Shown: positions 6,849 to 19,153, counted from the first letter of the stretch. The stretch is DNA of 64,000 nucleotides from Luteitalea sp. TBR-22 (GCF_016865485.1 NZ_AP024452.1:4362501-4426500); one strand, 5' to 3'. The notes: a model not told the origin generated them from the letters alone. Program-made: numbers and translations.

Positions 6849-9014
6849 ATGAGTGACCCCATGTCCACCTCATCTACCTTCGATCCGGCCGCGTGGCGCG
6901 CGCTCGTCCGCTGGATGGCCGGCACTCACCATGTCGAGGTCTCGCAGGACGCCCTCGACGCCGCCATCCGCCGCCTCGAAGTCCGCCACACCGACGCGCC
7001 CGTGGACCAGTTGGTGTGGGTGCTGCAGCAGGTCGGCCTCGACGGCATCCTGGTCGACCGGCCCTTCGACGAGGTCGTCCGCGACGCCGAGCCTGCCCAT
7101 CCCTGGGTGACCTTCGGCGCCAGGCACGACCGCCTGTCCCCCGTCGCGGTGCTCGGCGCCGCCCGCCGGGGTCACGTGACGGTGGTCGACCCCATGAACT
7201 CGCCACGGCCGCGGACGGTGCGCCTGCGCGACCTCGCCGAGCAGCTCGGCCTGCCCGACACCAGCGCCCACGTCCGCTGGATGGTGGCCGAGTCGGTGGC
7301 GCCCCTCGCGGCCATGCGCTCCCGCGGCGACGAGCCGATGGACCCCATCGCCCGGCTCAAGGCCCTCCTGCAGGGGGAGCGCCAGACGCTGTGGGTGGCC
7401 GTCGTCTACTCGGTGGTCATCGGGCTGCTGTCGCTGGTCGTGCCGATCGCGGTGCAGTCGCTGGTGAACACCATCGCGTTCGGCTCGGCGACGCAGCCAC
7501 TCGTGGTGCTCACGCTGCTGGTCGCGGTCGGCCTCGGCTTCTCGGCGGCGATCAACGCCCTGCGGGCCGGCGTGGTCGAGATCATCCAGCGGAGCCTGTT
7601 CGCGCGGACGGCCATCGACGTCACGCACCGCCTCCTGCGCGTGCGCGCCGAGGCGTTCGACCGCTATCACGGGCCCGAGCTCGTCAACCGCTTCTTCGAC
7701 GTCGTCACGGTGCAGAAGTCGGCGGCGCTGCTGCTCATCGACGGCCTGAGCGTGGTGATGCAGACGATCATCGGGATGGTCCTGCTCGCGCTGTACCACC
7801 CGTGGCTGCTCGCCTTCGACGTGCTGATGGTGGCGGCGATGCTGGTCATCGTGTTCGTGCTCGGACGCGGCGCCATCTACACCAGCATCGGCGAGTCGAA
7901 GGCCAAGTACGCGCTCGAAGCCTGGCTGGAGCAGATTGCCTCGCACCTGGTGACGTTCAAGTCCAAGGGCGGCGCCGAGTACGCCACGCGCCGGTCGCAG
8001 GCGCTGCTCGAGGACTACCTCACCTATCGCGCCAAGCACTTCAAGATCCTGCTGCGGCAGATCATCGGCTCGTTCGCGCTGCAGGCGGTGGCGAGTTCGG
8101 CGCTGCTCGGCATCGGCGGGTGGCTGGTCATCGAGCGCCAGCTGACGCTCGGCCAGCTGGTGGCCAGCGAGCTCATCGTCGCGCTGATGGTCAGCGCGTT
8201 CACCAAGTTCGGCAAGCAGCTCGAGGTGTTCTACGACCTGGCGGCCGCGATCGACAAGCTCGGCGCCCTGGTCGACCTGCCGCTGGAGCCTGCCGGCGGC
8301 GAGGCGATCCTCACGCCGGCGGGTCCGGCGGCGGTCAGCGTGCAGGGCGTGCAGGTGCGCTACCCTGATGGCGAGGACGCGGCGCTGAGCGTCGCCCGGC
8401 TCGACATCGCCGCGGGCGAGCGCCTCGGCGTGTCGGGGCCCATCGGCTCCGGCAAGAGCACGCTGGCCGACATCCTGTTCGGCCTGCGCGCCCCGTCGCG
8501 AGGCACGCTGGTCCTCGACGGCTTCGACACGCGCGACATCCCGCTGGCCGATTTGCGGCAGTGCGTGTCGCTGGTGCGCAGCATCGAGGTGTTCCCCGGC
8601 ACGGTGATCGACAACGTCCGGCTCGGGCGCGACGATCTCGGCCTGACCGAGGTGAACGAGGCGCTGCGCCGGGTGGGCCTGCTCGACGAACTGCAGGCGC
8701 TGCCCGACGGGCTCTCGACGAAGCTGCACCCGACGGCGCGCCCGCTGTCGTCGCGCCAGGCATGGCGGCTGATGGTGGCGCGCGCCATCGCCGGCCGCCC
8801 GCGACTGCTGGTGGTCGACGGCGTGCTGGACCAGATCGACTACTCCGAGGACCGCGAGCGACTGATGCAGCTGCTGTTCGGCGCCGACGCGCCATGGACG
8901 CTGGTCTGCATCACCGATGATCCCGACCTGCTCGCCCGCTGCTCGCGCGTGGTCACGCTGCAGGACGGCCAGGTGCGCGAGGGTGGGTTCGGCGCCAGGG
9001 AGGTGGAGGCATGA
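6849..9014 (+). CDS. Type I secretion-like ABC transporter with degenerate ATPase domain
   Basis: A 721-residue fused protein. The first ~150 residues resemble the C39-peptidase-like domain of bacteriocin/RTX exporters but have no catalytic Cys in the usual place. A six-helix membrane domain follows (from about residue 176, VAVVYSVVIGLLSLVVPIAV), then an ATPase domain. Walker A is intact (GPIGSGKST, ~530). The signature LSGGQ is LSSRQ (~632), Walker B reads LLVVDGVLDQID so the catalytic Glu is Gly, and the H-loop His is replaced (CITDDPD). Hydrolysis by this domain is therefore doubtful. It is the first gene of an operon with HlyD and TolC genes (ATGA overlap). No substrate gene is evident. 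Confidence 0.88.
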   Translation: MSDPMSTSSTFDPAAWRALVRWMAGTHHVEVSQDALDAAIRRLEVRHTDAPVDQLVWVLQQVGLDGILVDRPFDEVVRDAEPAHPWVTFGARHDRLSPVAVLGAARRGHVTVVDPMNSPRPRTVRLRDLAEQLGLPDTSAHVRWMVAESVAPLAAMRSRGDEPMDPIARLKALLQGERQTLWVAVVYSVVIGLLSLVVPIAVQSLVNTIAFGSATQPLVVLTLLVAVGLGFSAAINALRAGVVEIIQRSLFARTAIDVTHRLLRVRAEAFDRYHGPELVNRFFDVVTVQKSAALLLIDGLSVVMQTIIGMVLLALYHPWLLAFDVLMVAAMLVIVFVLGRGAIYTSIGESKAKYALEAWLEQIASHLVTFKSKGGAEYATRRSQALLEDYLTYRAKHFKILLRQIIGSFALQAVASSALLGIGGWLVIERQLTLGQLVASELIVALMVSAFTKFGKQLEVFYDLAAAIDKLGALVDLPLEPAGGEAILTPAGPAAVSVQGVQVRYPDGEDAALSVARLDIAAGERLGVSGPIGSGKSTLADILFGLRAPSRGTLVLDGFDTRDIPLADLRQCVSLVRSIEVFPGTVIDNVRLGRDDLGLTEVNEALRRVGLLDELQALPDGLSTKLHPTARPLSSRQAWRLMVARAIAGRPRLLVVDGVLDQIDYSEDRERLMQLLFGADAPWTLVCITDDPDLLARCSRVVTLQDGQVREGGFGAREVEA

Positions 9015-10363
9015 AGCCCGTGACGACCTCGAACCAGTGGCGAACCGAAGGACGCGTGGCGCTGCAGGCGCTGCACGCGCCGCGCGCCTCGCGCGTGCTG
9101 GCCCGCCTCTTGCTGCTCCTGCTGGGCCTGACCGCCGTGCTGCTGGTGGTGACGCCGTGGCAGCAGAACATCCCGGGCACCGGGCGGGTGATCGCCTACA
9201 GCCCGGAGGAGCGGCCGCAGAACGTGCAGACGCCCATCGACGGGCGGATCGCGCAGTGGTACGTCGTCGAGGGCTCGCCCGTGAAGAAGGGCGATCCCAT
9301 CGTCGACCTCACCGACAACGACCCGTCGATCATGCAGCGCCTCGCCGAGGAGCGCGAGTCGCTGGTCCGCAGCATCACCGAAACCGAGCGCCGCATGCGC
9401 GCGATCGAGCAGCGCGTCGCCGGCCTCAAGGACACGCAGGTCACCGGCGTCGAGGCAGCGGACCTGCGCGTCCGCATGGCGCGCGAGCGCGTCTCGGCCG
9501 CCGATCAGGCGCTGTCGGCGGCCAAGGCCGCCAAGTACACGGCCGACCTGAACCTCGAACGGCAGCGCGCGCTCGAGAAGAAGGGCCTGACCTCGACCCG
9601 CTTCGTCGAACTCGCGGAACTCGAGGCGGCGACGCGCGTCGCCGACGTGGACCGCGCCGTCGCCGCGCTGAACGCCGCCCGTGCCGAGCAGAGCTCGCTC
9701 GACCAGGAGCGCCTGCGCACCGGCGCCGACGCCGGCACCCGCATCGACGAGGCCTGGGCGGCCCACGCCTCGGCGGCAAGTGACCTGGCCAAGGCCCGCG
9801 CCGACCTCACGCGGCTGGACGTGCGCGTGGCGCGCCAGGCCACCCAGAAGGTCCACGCGCCGGTCGACGGCACCGTCTGGCGCGTCGTCGCGCGCCAGAA
9901 CGGCGAGTACCTCAAGGCCGGCGCCACCCTCGTGGTCATCGTGCCGACGACGAGCCGGACGGTGGTGGAGTTGTACCTGAACGGCAACGACGTCCCGATG
10001 GTGCGCCAGGGCCGCACCGTGCGGCTGCAGTTCGAGGGCTGGCCCGCGCTGCAGTTCAGTGGGTGGCCGTCGGTGGCGGTCGGCACGTTCGGCGGGCGGG
10101 TGCTGCTGGTCGACGCGACCGACGACGGCAAGGGCAAGTTCCGGGTGCTGGTGGAGCCGGATCCTAACGACGAGCCATGGCCGGCGGCCCAGTACCTGCG
10201 TCAGGGCGTCCGCGCCAACGGCTGGGTGCTCCTCGACGTGGTCTCGCTCGGCTACGAGCTGTGGCGCCAGTTCAACGGCTTCCCGCCGGTCGTCGCGATG
10301 GAGGATCCCGACGGCGGCAAGGACGCCGACGGCAACGTCGTCAAGGTCAAGGGCGCCAAGTGA
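9011..10363 (+). CDS. HlyD-family periplasmic adaptor of type I secretion system
   Basis: A 450-residue membrane fusion protein linking the inner-membrane ABC component to the outer-membrane channel. A single transmembrane helix (ARLLLLLLGLTAVLLVVTPW, ~residues 34-53) is followed by a lipoyl-type segment, PEERPQNVQTPIDGRIAQWYV. A long coiled-coil hairpin (ERESLVRSITETERRMRAIE through EQSSLDQERLR) comes next, and the second lipoyl half is KVHAPVDGTVWRVVARQNGEY. The C-terminal beta-barrel region is longer than in classical HlyD. Its start overlaps the ABC stop by four bases and its stop overlaps the TolC start by one, so the three proteins are translationally coupled. Confidence 0.92.
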   Translation: MKPVTTSNQWRTEGRVALQALHAPRASRVLARLLLLLLGLTAVLLVVTPWQQNIPGTGRVIAYSPEERPQNVQTPIDGRIAQWYVVEGSPVKKGDPIVDLTDNDPSIMQRLAEERESLVRSITETERRMRAIEQRVAGLKDTQVTGVEAADLRVRMARERVSAADQALSAAKAAKYTADLNLERQRALEKKGLTSTRFVELAELEAATRVADVDRAVAALNAARAEQSSLDQERLRTGADAGTRIDEAWAAHASAASDLAKARADLTRLDVRVARQATQKVHAPVDGTVWRVVARQNGEYLKAGATLVVIVPTTSRTVVELYLNGNDVPMVRQGRTVRLQFEGWPALQFSGWPSVAVGTFGGRVLLVDATDDGKGKFRVLVEPDPNDEPWPAAQYLRQGVRANGWVLLDVVSLGYELWRQFNGFPPVVAMEDPDGGKDADGNVVKVKGAK

Positions 10364-11778
10364 TGCGCGCACTCGTGATGGCCGCCGCGCTGGCGGCCCT
10401 GGCGGGCGCGGCGCGCCCCGCGGGGGCGCAGTCCCCCCTGACGGTCGACGAGGTGTTGGCGGCGGTGGACCGGGCGTACCCGTTGCTCGACGCCGCGCGG
10501 CAGGAACAGGAGGCCGCCGCCGGTGAGGCGACGGCCGCGCAGGGGGCGTTCGACCTGCGGTTGCTGGGCAGCGCCGACGTGTTCCGCGGCAACGTGTACG
10601 ACAACGAGGGCGCCTCGGTGAGCCTCTACCAGCCGCTCACGTTCGCGGGCGCCAACGTGTTCGGCGGCTACCGCATCGGGCGCGGCACCTACGCTCCCTA
10701 CGACGGTAAGGCGCAGACGCTCACCGACGGTGAGTGGAAGGCGGGCCTGTCGCTGCCGCTGCTGCGCAATCGGGCCCTCGACAGCCGGCGTGGCGCGCTC
10801 GAGCGGACCGCGATCGGCCGTGAACTGGCCGACCAGCGCGTCGCGGCGTCGCGGCTGCGCTTCCTCGGCGAAGCGGCGGTGCGGTACTGGGACTGGGTGG
10901 CGGCCGGCAGCCAGCAGGGGGTGGCCGCGCAGTTGCTGCAGATCGCGGAAGCGCGCGACCGGGACCTCGCCGACGCGATCGGCCTCGGGTCGATCGCGCC
11001 CGTCGAGCGGGTAGACAACCGGCGCGCCATCCTGCAGCGGCAGGGCGGCGTGGTCACGGCGCGCCGCAACACGGAGCGCCAGGCGATCAACGTGTCGCTC
11101 TACTACCGCGCCACGGACGGCACGATGCTGCGCCCCGTCGAGGGGCAGTTGCCGGGCACGATGCCGCCGCCCCCGCCCCGCCTGACGCGCGCCCAGGTCG
11201 ACGCCGACATCCAGCAGGCGCTCGACGCCCGCCCCGACGTACGGGCGATCGTCCTGAGCCGACAGCAGCAGGAGGTGGCGCTCGAACTGGCCAGGAACGA
11301 GCTGCTGCCCACTTTCGACCTGTTCGCCGAGGTGTCGCGCGACGTCGGCGACGGCTCGCGGACCCTGCAGGGCACGGAACTGGACGCCGGCGCGACGTTC
11401 CAGCTGCCGGTGCAGCGTCGGCAGGGCAAGGGCCAGGCCCGGGTGGCGCTGGCGGCGCTGTCGCGGCTCGACGCCGAGCTCCGGATCGCGCGCGACCGGG
11501 TGCGGGCTGAAATCGAGGATGCGGCCAGTGCGCTGACCGCCGCGCTCGACGTGCTCGAGGTGGTGCGGTCGGAGGTGGCGGTGGCCCGCGAACTCGAGCA
11601 GGCAGAGCGGGACAAGTTCTCGCTGGGCGACTCGACGCAGTTCCTGGTGAACCTGCGGGAGCTGGCGACGGCCGACGCGGCGTTCCGGGAGATCAGCGCG
11701 ACGGCGGAGGCGCACAAGGCGAGGGTCGCCTACGACGTGGCGACGGCGCGCCTGGGGGCACTGGCGGCCCGCCCCTGA
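10363..11778 (+). CDS. TolC-family outer-membrane efflux protein
   Basis: A 471-residue outer-membrane channel subunit. It has a signal peptide (MRALVMAAALAALAGAARPAGA, then QSPLTVDEVLAAV) and the two long helical repeats characteristic of TolC, seen as ARQEQEAAAGEATAAQGAF and ARDRVRAEIEDAASALTAALD. The start chosen is the ATG whose A overlaps the HlyD stop codon (TGATG). It completes the ABC-HlyD-TolC export machine. A proline run PPPPPR in the mid-region probably marks the linker between the two repeats. No cargo gene follows; the next gene is a TonB receptor with its own leader. Confidence 0.92.
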   Translation: MRALVMAAALAALAGAARPAGAQSPLTVDEVLAAVDRAYPLLDAARQEQEAAAGEATAAQGAFDLRLLGSADVFRGNVYDNEGASVSLYQPLTFAGANVFGGYRIGRGTYAPYDGKAQTLTDGEWKAGLSLPLLRNRALDSRRGALERTAIGRELADQRVAASRLRFLGEAAVRYWDWVAAGSQQGVAAQLLQIAEARDRDLADAIGLGSIAPVERVDNRRAILQRQGGVVTARRNTERQAINVSLYYRATDGTMLRPVEGQLPGTMPPPPPRLTRAQVDADIQQALDARPDVRAIVLSRQQQEVALELARNELLPTFDLFAEVSRDVGDGSRTLQGTELDAGATFQLPVQRRQGKGQARVALAALSRLDAELRIARDRVRAEIEDAASALTAALDVLEVVRSEVAVARELEQAERDKFSLGDSTQFLVNLRELATADAAFREISATAEAHKARVAYDVATARLGALAARP

Positions 11779-11826
11779 TCGACCGCGTCTCGTCCCGGAA
11801 TCCCGGCACCCTGCCCCTGGTTATGG

Positions 11827-11840
11827 TTCAATAAATTGAA
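11827..11840. promoter_or_regulatory. 14-bp AT-rich palindrome in the leader of the TonB receptor gene
   Basis: TTCAAT-AA-ATTGAA is a perfect inverted repeat in the only distinctly AT-rich stretch of the 281-bp gap before the receptor gene. It may be an operator or part of the promoter. The rest of the gap shows a run of CATCAT words and, at 12047-12053, a strong AGGAGGG ribosome-binding site. Confidence 0.4.
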
Positions 11841-12059
11841 TAGTCATCATCCATCATCATGGATCCGATGAGCCCTTGCCGCCGGAATCTCGCAAATAGT
11901 CACGATTCCATCACGCCAGAGATCCGGTACACACCGTGCAATTGCCGCTCTGTCCCGCTGGTGGGGCGAGCTGGCAGGTAAGTTCATCAGCCAGTTGCCC
12001 TCCTTCGCGGGTCTCGGTTCCACATTACGTGGGGACCTGGAAATTCAGGAGGGTAGGAC

Positions 12060-15212
<3,153 letters not shown>

Positions 15213-15254
15213 TGCACCTCCGCCCGCAGCCGCGGGCTCGGTGCACGACGCTCA

Positions 15255-15284
15255 CTGCCGAACGTCCTCAGGGACGTTCGGCAG
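15255..15284 (+). terminator. Long hairpin after the TonB receptor gene
   Basis: CTGCCGAACGTCC-TCAG-GGACGTTCGGCAG is a perfect 13-bp stem with a 4-nt loop, 43 bp past the stop codon. No T-run follows directly, so it may stabilise the mRNA 3' end ahead of the terminator at 15318. Confidence 0.6.
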
Positions 15285-15317
15285 AGTTCTAAGCTGACGC
15301 CAGCCTGAACACACGAA

Positions 15318-15355
15318 GGGCCCGGTGGGAATCTCCCGCCGGGCCCTTTGTCTTT
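15318..15355 (+). terminator. Rho-independent terminator of the TonB receptor gene
   Basis: A 13-bp stem, GGGCCCGGTGGGA paired with TCCCGCCGGGCCC (one G-T pair), a 3-nt loop, then TTTGTCTTT. Confidence 0.85.
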
Positions 15356-15424
15356 CACGTTCGGCCTTCCGCCTTCGCCCTCACCTTTTCGCCTGAGGGC
15401 TTCGGCGGTCTAGTCGCGTCCGGT

Positions 15425-15538
15425 CAACGTCAAGCTTCAAGCTTCAAGCGTTCGATGCGTTAAACGTCAAACGTCAAACGTTAAACGTCAAACGTTAGAC
15501 GTTAAACGTCAGACGTTAGACGTTAAACGTCAGACGTG
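15425..15538. repeat. Period-7 tandem array, AAACGTC/AAACGTT/AGACGTT class
   Basis: More than 110 bp of back-to-back 7-bp words: first TCAAGCT twice, an irregular stretch, then about eleven copies of GTTAAAC, GTCAAAC, GTTAGAC and GTCAGAC. Substitutions are nearly all transitions at two positions, and the 7-bp register is kept. It fills most of the 353-bp gap between the receptor terminator and the aldehyde dehydrogenase 3' end. The remaining part of that gap (15356-15424) shows only a weaker CGGCCTT/CCGCCTT run. No coding potential is seen. Confidence 0.9.
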
Positions 15539-15565
15539 TGTGACGCAGGACGCACGCGTCCTGCG

Positions 15566-17059
15566 TCACACCTGCTCCGTGTCCATCTGCGCGCGCTGCA
15601 GCTTGCCGCTGAAGTCGACGTAGATCGACTTCCACTCGCTGAACACGTCGAGTGCCGCGATGCCCGCCTCGCGGTGGCCGTTGCCAGTGGCCTTGACGCC
15701 GCCGAACGGCAGGTGGACCTCCGCGCCGATCGTCGGCGCGTTGACGTAGAACAGCCCCGTGTACACGTCGCGCATCGCCGTGAAGGCGTTGTTGATGTCC
15801 TGCGTGTAGATGGCCGCCGACAGGCCGTACGCGACGTCGTTGGCCACCGCGATCGCCTCGTCGAGCGAGCCCACCTTGATCACCGACACGACGGGCCCGA
15901 AGATCTCTTCCTTCGCGATGCGCATCGACGGCGTGACGTCGGCAAAGATCGTCGGCTCGTGGAAGCAGCCGCGGGCGTGCGCGCCTTCCTGCAGGCGTGA
16001 GCCTCCGAGCACCAGCCGCGCGCCCTCGGCCTTGCCGATCGCCACGTACTCCATCACCTTCGCGAGCTGGTCCTCGTGGATCGACGGCCCCATCTGCACG
16101 CCGTCCTTGCGGCCGTCGCCCACCACGAGCTGACGCGCCCGAGCCACGAAGCGCTCGAGGAACTGGTCGTACACCTTCTCGTGCACCACCACCCGGCTGG
16201 CCGCCGTGCAGCGCTGCCCGGTCGTGCCGAAGCCGCCCCACACCGCGCCATCCACCGCCAACTCCAGCTTCGCGTCGTCCATCACCAGGATGACGTTCTT
16301 GCCGCCCATCTCCAGGTGCACCTTCTTGAACGTGCGCGCGCAGGTCTCGTTGATGCGACGGCCGGTCTCGGTAGAGCCCGTGAACGACACGACGGACACG
16401 TCGGGATGCTCGACGATGGGCGCCGCCGCGCCGGGGCCGTCGCCCATCACGAGGTTGACCACGCCCGGGGGCAGGCCCGCGTCGATGAGCGTCTGCACGA
16501 AGTTGATGGCGGTGAGCGGCGCTTCCTCGGCTGGCTTGAACACCACCGTGTTGCCACAGACCAGCGCCGGCAGGATCTTCCAGGACGGCACCGCCATCGG
16601 GAAGTTCCAGGCCGTGATCATCCCGCACACGCCGATCGGCTGGCGCACCGACATCGCGAACTTGTTGCGCAATTCCGAGGGTGTGGTCTGGCCGAACAGC
16701 CGCCGCCCCTCCCCCGCCATGAGATAGCTCATGTCGATGGCTTCCTGGACGTCGCCAGCCGTCTCGGCGAGGACCTTCCCCATCTCACGGGTCATGTCGT
16801 CCGAGAAGCGGTCCTTCCGCTCCTTGAACAGCTGCGCGGCCCGGTAGAGGATCTCCGCCCGCCCCGGCGCCGGCACCAGGCGCCACGTCTGGAATGCCCG
16901 CTTCGCCGCGGCGACCGCCGCCGCCACGTCCTCCGCCCCCGACTGGGGGAAGAGGCCGATCAGGTCCTCGCGGTCGGCAGGATTACGGTTCTCGTAGGTC
17001 GCTCCCGACCGGGCCGGGACCCACTGGCCATCGATGTAGTTGTCGTAGGTGTGCGCCAC
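15566..17059 (-). CDS. NAD(P)+-dependent aldehyde dehydrogenase
   Basis: A 497-residue ALDH-superfamily enzyme oxidising an aldehyde to a carboxylic acid. Conserved elements: YIDGQWV at the N-terminus, the catalytic Asn in [13 protein letters not shown] (~152), cofactor-binding FTGSTETGR, the general-base Glu in HLEMGGKN (~250), the nucleophilic Cys in [13 protein letters not shown] (~284) and the C-terminal [10 protein letters not shown] and [12 protein letters not shown]. Length is normal. The substrate is uncertain; the GHREAG...DVFSEWKS ending suggests a semialdehyde-type ALDH rather than a betaine-aldehyde type, but this is only an impression. It stands alone, divergent from the PilZ gene, with a period-7 array beyond its 3' end. 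Confidence 0.93.
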   Translation of the reverse strand: MAHTYDNYIDGQWVPARSGATYENRNPADREDLIGLFPQSGAEDVAAAVAAAKRAFQTWRLVPAPGRAEILYRAAQLFKERKDRFSDDMTREMGKVLAETAGDVQEAIDMSYLMAGEGRRLFGQTTPSELRNKFAMSVRQPIGVCGMITAWNFPMAVPSWKILPALVCGNTVVFKPAEEAPLTAINFVQTLIDAGLPPGVVNLVMGDGPGAAAPIVEHPDVSVVSFTGSTETGRRINETCARTFKKVHLEMGGKNVILVMDDAKLELAVDGAVWGGFGTTGQRCTAASRVVVHEKVYDQFLERFVARARQLVVGDGRKDGVQMGPSIHEDQLAKVMEYVAIGKAEGARLVLGGSRLQEGAHARGCFHEPTIFADVTPSMRIAKEEIFGPVVSVIKVGSLDEAIAVANDVAYGLSAAIYTQDINNAFTAMRDVYTGLFYVNAPTIGAEVHLPFGGVKATGNGHREAGIAALDVFSEWKSIYVDFSGKLQRAQMDTEQV

Positions 17060-17146
17060 GGCGCTATTCTAGGCCTGCAGTCCGGGCACCCGCCTGCCGA
17101 TTCCCGACAATGAGCGTGTGCCCCCGGCCGCCGCCACCGACGCCAC

Positions 17147-17509
17147 ATGTCCATCGAACAGCGCCAGCGCCCCCGCATCCCCCTCCCGAACGGCCTCAGC
17201 GGCGAAGTGACCGTCTACCGGCCGCTGTCGGTGAGCGACCTGTCGGCGTTCGGCGCCCGCGTCGAGACTCCCGAGCCGCTCCGCGTCAACTCGGTGCGCG
17301 CGTTCCGCCTCAACCTCGGCGAGCAGACCGTCGTGCTCAAGGGCCGGGTGTGCCACGCCAGCGTCCGGGCGCTCGACGACCACCTCGTCGTCTACACCTC
17401 GGGCATCGAGTTCCTCGACGTCCCGCCGATGGCCCGCATGGCCATCGAGCGCTTCCTCGAGCGCGTCGGCGGCCAGGTCATCACCGCCGAGCACGGGGAG
17501 ATTCACTAG
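17147..17509 (+). CDS. PilZ-domain c-di-GMP-binding protein
   Basis: A 120-residue single-domain PilZ protein. Both ligand motifs are visible: RxxxR as RQRPR (residues 6-10) and D/NxSxxG as DLSAFG (~29-34). A C-terminal helix, ARMAIERFLERVGG, completes the domain. It should bind cyclic di-GMP and pass the signal to an unknown partner. There is no adjacent motility or polysaccharide gene; the window's only visible diguanylate cyclase is at 58.6-59.7 kb. Its TAG stop is followed within about 6 bp by a GGGAGTC heptamer array. Confidence 0.85.
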   Translation: MSIEQRQRPRIPLPNGLSGEVTVYRPLSVSDLSAFGARVETPEPLRVNSVRAFRLNLGEQTVVLKGRVCHASVRALDDHLVVYTSGIEFLDVPPMARMAIERFLERVGGQVITAEHGEIH

Positions 17510-17514
17510 GCGCG

Positions 17515-17541
17515 GGAGTCGGGAGTCGGGAGTCGGGAGTC
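17515..17541. repeat. GGGAGTC heptamer array, left half of an inverted pair
   Basis: About four direct copies of GGGAGTC, starting just after the PilZ stop codon. An inverted array (17621-17653) faces it across an ~80-bp core, so the whole 17515-17653 gap could form one long hairpin. Confidence 0.85.
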
Positions 17542-17620
17542 GGAAACAACCCCGCCCACGGCGTCCTTTCGGCAAACGGCGCTGGACTCCGTGTCACGAG
17601 AGCAGCAGGGTCTGCCTGCG

Positions 17621-17653
17621 GACCGACTCCCCATTCCCGACTCCCGACTCCCG
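17621..17653. repeat. GGGAGTC heptamer array, inverted half
   Basis: On the + strand it reads GACTCCC-CATTCCC-GACTCCC-GACTCCCG. It ends at the base immediately before the (minus-strand) stop codon of the M28 peptidase gene. Confidence 0.85.
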
Positions 17654-19018
17654 TTACTTCGTCTTGACCTCCACCTTCCCTCGCGGCGGGTTCACGTACG
17701 CCGACACCAGACTCTCGTGGCCGCCCGGGCCGATCGCGGCCACACCGAAGACGTGGTCGTCGATCGACACATCGGGCAACACGATCTCGGTCACGTTGCC
17801 GACATGGCGCTCGAACTGCCAGTCGGTCGCCCACGAGTCACGCCAGAAGATGCGGTAGCCGACGGCTCCGGGTGACGCCTTCCAGCGCAGGCGCGCGTCG
17901 TAGCCAGTGGGGTTGCGGTCGAGCATCGGCGCGCCACGCTCCGTGGTCACGTCAGGCGCAGCGGGCGCGAGTGCCAGGGTCGCCACGCCGGCGACGTTCA
18001 CGCGCGTGTTCCGCGCCAGGTACACCGGATCGACGCCGTCGGGCGTGTCAGCCACGAGGTGCTGGCGTGAGTAGTCCTCGTTGGCCTCGCTGAATCGCAC
18101 GCCGGCGTACCCGCGCTGGTTGAACGCCGTGTGGTCCCCGCCGCGCCCGAACCGATCGTGCCGCGCGATCAACTGCACGCGATGGGACGGCACGTACCGC
18201 GCCGCGGCCCGCTTGATGAAGCGCGCCAACTGCCGCGACCCCGAATCCTCCGGTCCCTCCGCGAACACCCGCACCGTCTCCGCGTCGACGATCCCGTTGC
18301 CGCCGCGCGAGTTGCCGACGATGTCGTTGTTGAAGACGGCGTCGATCTCCGCCTTCTCTGCGAGTGCCTTCTGCGCGTGCAGGTGCGCCCCGACCAGGCC
18401 CTGCTCCTCGCCCGCGAACGCCACGAACACGAGCGTCGCGTCGAACTCCAGCCCGCTCTGCGCCAGCACCCGCGCCGCCTCCATCGTCAACGCGGTGCCG
18501 CTGCCATCGTCGTTGGCGCCGGGGGCCGGCAGGTCGCCGTTGGCCCAGTCGAAGCCGCCGTTGGCCGACGCCGGCCGGGGGCCGGTCGCGCCCGGCGCGG
18601 CCGCGGCTGGCGCCTCGGGACGCGCGACGGTGTCGTAGTGCCCGCTCACGTAGATCCGACGCGAGGTCTTGCCGGGCAGCACGGCGACGACGTTACGGAT
18701 GCGCACGTCGCGCAGGATGCGCTCGCCCTGCGCGGGGATCTCGTAGTCGTCGAAGCTGACCTTGAGCCGTGGACTGGCGGCGACGAGCTGGTCGTGGATC
18801 CATTGGGCCGCGGCGCCGATGCCCCGGTTGGGGTCGGTCTGGCTCGAGAGGGTGTGCCGGGTGCCGAACGCGGCGAGCTTCTCGACCGTGGCCTTCAGGC
18901 GCTCGGCGGAGACCTGCGCGAGCGCGCGTTCGATGCGAGGGTCGGCGTCCTGCGCGGCGGCAGGCAGGGCGAAGGCCAGCGTCAGGCACGACGCGGCCAG
19001 GGCGATGGGGAGACGCAT
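17654..19018 (-). CDS. Secreted M28-family metallopeptidase with C-terminal Fn3-like domain
   Basis: A 454-residue exported zinc aminopeptidase-like enzyme. The start is set at MRLPIALAASCLTLAFALPA, giving a clean signal peptide (cut after AAAQ); an upstream in-frame ATG would add a non-signal stretch encoded by a heptamer repeat. Zinc-site motifs are in order: SGHYDTVARP, GANDDGSGTAL, FAGEEQGLVGA, NNDIVGN and a final His in QHLVADTPDGVD. The last ~100 residues (ARLRWKASPGAVGYRIFWRD ...) look like a fibronectin-III fold. It probably degrades peptides outside the cytoplasm. Unusually long Ala/Pro-rich insertion follows SGHYD. Confidence 0.92.
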   Translation of the reverse strand: MRLPIALAASCLTLAFALPAAAQDADPRIERALAQVSAERLKATVEKLAAFGTRHTLSSQTDPNRGIGAAAQWIHDQLVAASPRLKVSFDDYEIPAQGERILRDVRIRNVVAVLPGKTSRRIYVSGHYDTVARPEAPAAAAPGATGPRPASANGGFDWANGDLPAPGANDDGSGTALTMEAARVLAQSGLEFDATLVFVAFAGEEQGLVGAHLHAQKALAEKAEIDAVFNNDIVGNSRGGNGIVDAETVRVFAEGPEDSGSRQLARFIKRAAARYVPSHRVQLIARHDRFGRGGDHTAFNQRGYAGVRFSEANEDYSRQHLVADTPDGVDPVYLARNTRVNVAGVATLALAPAAPDVTTERGAPMLDRNPTGYDARLRWKASPGAVGYRIFWRDSWATDWQFERHVGNVTEIVLPDVSIDDHVFGVAAIGPGGHESLVSAYVNPPRGKVEVKTK

Positions 19019-19036
19019 GGAGGCAAGCTTATCGTG

Positions 19037-19090
19037 ACCGGTTACCGGGCACCGGGCAGCGGGCAGCGGGCACCGGGCACCGGGCACCGG
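19037..19090. repeat. Heptamer array, ACCGGGC class
   Basis: About seven copies of ACCGGGC (two read AGCGGGC) in strict 7-bp register, upstream of the M28 peptidase start. Confidence 0.85.
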
Positions 19091-19153
19091 GTCGCCAGCA
19101 TCACCGAGCGTCGACATGAATGTCGACGCCCACGACTCGCGGTCGGGGCGTAG

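Noticed and set aside
6870-8729. A 619-codon open frame antisense to the ABC exporter
   Set aside because: Gln/His/Arg-rich shadow of a well-supported gene.
15425-15538. CRISPR-like appearance of the AAACGTC array
   Set aside because: Units are 7 bp with no spacers, and no cas genes are near.
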